Assembly: GCA_050015355.1 (NCBI GenBank)
Contig: JBEKBO010000023.1
Coordinates: 1 to 41,538 of the forward strand
Length of the DNA: 41,538 nucleotides
Source: CAWBRT01 sp050015355
GTDB lineage: Bacteria; Acidobacteriota; Terriglobia; Terriglobales; Acidobacteriaceae
Direction of reading: 5' to 3'
The position numbers and the translations under genes were made by a program. The stretch's first letter is position 1; each line of letters starts with the position of its first letter. The notes under the pieces are model-generated. The model was not told the DNA's origin. It searched no databases and was given only the letters and a program-made list of their open reading frames with translations. This document shows, piece after piece, positions 40,175 to 41,538 of the stretch.

Positions 40175-40273
40175 TGGCGGAAGCGTGTGCGAGTCGAACG
40201 CACCAGCGACAGGGCGAACCTGCCGCTCGCCGGTTTTGAAGACCGGGAGGATCACCGGACCCCCTTCGCTTCC
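40175..40273 (-). tRNA. selC: tRNA-Sec (UCA)
   Basis: The 99-nt gene ends in an encoded CCA (40175-40177). The acceptor stem GGAAGCG/CGCTTCC is complete. The T arm is GTGCG-TTCGACT-CGCAC. The long variable arm typical of tRNA-Sec is present (GCGGCAGG-TTCG-CCCTGTCGC). The anticodon arm is CCGGTCTTCAAAACCGG, with anticodon TCA. The D region GTCCGGTGATCCTCCC resembles known bacterial tRNA-Sec. Anticodon UCA with a long variable arm identifies selenocysteine tRNA, so the organism probably makes selenoproteins. selA/selB/selD are not in the window. Two further copies of its 3' end lie downstream. Confidence 0.93.
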
Positions 40274-40437
40274 GCAATACAGCCAGTGCGGGGCGCCTCG
40301 TCAACGCGCGCGCACGGCCAACAAGTCTGGCGCATCGATTACAACCGAGCCGCTGCTGCTCGTCAACTCCAAACAAAATTCCGCTTCGGGCTGCCCTGCA
40401 CGATTCGGCTCTGATACCCTGAAGGCCAGGAAATGCG

Positions 40438-41328
40438 ATGAAAGAGCCACGGCGGTTTGCCTTCGTGCAGTATGACGTCTTCACTTCCCAGCCTCTGGAA
40501 GGAAATCAGTTGGCGGTCTTCGACGATGCTCGCGGCTTGAGCGATGCCGAGATGCAGGCGCTGGCCCGCGAGACCAGGCTCTCGGAGACCACTTTCATTC
40601 TGCCTCGCGACGCCGCCACGGAGCGCGAGCAGGGCGTCAAGGTACGCATTTTCACCGTCGAAGAGGAACTGGAGTTCGCCGGGCACCCGACGCTGGGCAC
40701 GGCGTTCCATTTGCATCGGAAGAGCGGAGCTTCGCTGGTGGAACTCGATCTCAAGGTCGGCAAAATTCCAGTGCAGTTCAGCCTCGACGATGCGGGCGCG
40801 GCCTTCGGCGAAATGCGGCAGCGAGACCCGGAGTTCGGGCAGGTCCACGCGGTGGAGGAAGTCGCGCGCGTGCTCGGCCTGGAAGTGGCGGAGATCGATA
40901 CCGGGCTGCCGGTGCAGACGGTTTCGACCGGGCTGGCGTTCGTCATGGTCGTGTTTCGCAAACTGGAGCGATTGCAACGATTCAAGCTCGACTTCGCGCG
41001 TGCCGCCGAGTACCTGGGCAAAACCCAGGGCCGGTTTTTCTACTGCGTCTGCCGCGAAACCGTTTTGCCTGGCGCTGCCCTGCATGCCCGCATGATTTTT
41101 TATAACGGAGAAGATCCGGCGACGGGCTCGGCCGCCGGCTGTTGCGCCGCGTGGGTTGTGCGGCATGGAGTTTTCGAAAGCGAGAAGCGCGCGCTCATTG
41201 AACAGGGCATCGAGATGCGCCGTCCCAGCAAGATTTTCGTTCGCGGCAGAAGACTGGGCGACACGGTTACCGATATTTTCGTCGGCGGAAACGTTGTTCC
41301 AGTCAGTGCCGGAGAGTTCGTTATTTAG
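40438..41328 (+). CDS. PhzF-family isomerase/epimerase
   Basis: A 296-residue protein with the PhzF diaminopimelate-epimerase-like two-lobed fold. Signatures are YDVFTSQPLEGNQLAVF, the catalytic Glu in LSETTFIL (Glu50), FAGHPTLGTAFHLH, and the second-half motif YNGEDPATGSAAGCCAAWV. Phenazine PhzF isomerises DHHA, but most homologues are stand-alone enzymes of unknown substrate. No phenazine genes are near. AGGAAATGCG precedes the ATG. It is divergent from selC. Confidence 0.92.
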   Translation: MKEPRRFAFVQYDVFTSQPLEGNQLAVFDDARGLSDAEMQALARETRLSETTFILPRDAATEREQGVKVRIFTVEEELEFAGHPTLGTAFHLHRKSGASLVELDLKVGKIPVQFSLDDAGAAFGEMRQRDPEFGQVHAVEEVARVLGLEVAEIDTGLPVQTVSTGLAFVMVVFRKLERLQRFKLDFARAAEYLGKTQGRFFYCVCRETVLPGAALHARMIFYNGEDPATGSAAGCCAAWVVRHGVFESEKRALIEQGIEMRRPSKIFVRGRRLGDTVTDIFVGGNVVPVSAGEFVI

Positions 41329-41437
41329 AACTTGTTTTCATAAAATCTAAGTTAGAGAAAATGACAAATTCCCTCCGGGGCTAAAGCCCGCATTATCGCT
41401 GGCTCTGAACGGCGCGGCTAGAGCGGTTCCCATGAAG

Positions 41438-41538
41438 CTATATACCGTATCCGCAGTGTTTGAACCAAGCTGCGGCGTTGTCCGGGGTGATAGCTGCGAG
41501 GGCCAGAGCAGCAGCCTGTTCGAGGGCTTCCAGCAGAC
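41438..41538 (-). mobile_element. IS630-type transposase, C-terminal end (runs off window)
   Basis: One minus-strand frame from the right edge reads LLEALEQAAALALAAITPDN then AAAWFKHCGYGI and a stop at 41438-41440. The A-W-F-[KR]-H-C-G-Y ending is typical of IS630-family transposases in my recollection. The rest of the gene lies outside the window. The ~100 bp between it and phzF contains GGGGCTAAAGCCC (about 41377-41389), a small palindrome, and may include the end of the element. Confidence 0.55.

Noticed and set aside
40274..40305. Possible promoter for selC on the minus strand (TTGACG, 17 bp, TGTATT)
   Set aside because: The -10-like box ends only about two bases before the mature tRNA 5' end, too close for a normal transcription start.

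Overview
This looks like a chromosomal window from a GC-rich, Gram-negative bacterium, most likely an Acidobacteriota (Terriglobia/Koribacter-like) genome. The placement is inference. It rests on the tgt-yajC-secD-secF block running into a TonB/ExbB/ExbD/ExbD/TPR-lipoprotein block, on many lipoproteins and periplasmic folding factors, on DUF4252 and beta-propeller lipoproteins, and on palindromic intergenic repeats of a kind I associate with Acidobacteria. No database search was possible.

Layout. 1-2050: 3' end of a RecD2-type helicase, a small membrane protein, a frameshifted DUF4252 gene and a secreted Gly/Tyr-rich protein with a strong terminator. 2306-5095: a complete IS1595-family element with matching terminal inverted repeats and a perfect 8-bp target duplication. 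It carries a transposase and four passenger ORFs, including a DUF3800 protein, and sits beside a displaced 3' fragment of a tRNA-Phe-like gene. 5289-12684: a GAF-GGDEF diguanylate cyclase, a BNR-repeat protein overlapping a MoaD/ThiS-like protein, a truncated beta-propeller lipoprotein, an HD-domain gene split by a 99-bp MITE, a zinc-free MDR oxidoreductase and a DUF763 protein.

12735-31357 is the conserved core: rpsA, a HIT hydrolase, ligA, rsmI, a FlK-like thioesterase and a HAD hydrolase. Then come tgt-yajC-secD-secF (queuosine modification and Sec accessory proteins), the TonB energy-transduction operon, and a biotin carboxylase with its biotin carrier protein. 31452-36242 is on the minus strand: a DsbA-like lipoprotein and a SurA-like PPIase lipoprotein in one operon, then LarE, RidA and a D-2-hydroxyacid dehydrogenase.

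36550-40273 is the most unusual part. An intact selenocysteine tRNA gene (selC, minus strand) is followed on its 3' side by two further copies of its 3' end, near 38000 and 36550. These bound two small islets with no recognisable integrase. The inner islet holds a radical SAM protein and a helical-repeat protein. The outer one holds a frameshifted, AT-richer gene with a HEPN-type R-x4-H motif. A PhzF-family gene and the 3' end of an IS630-type transposase close the window.
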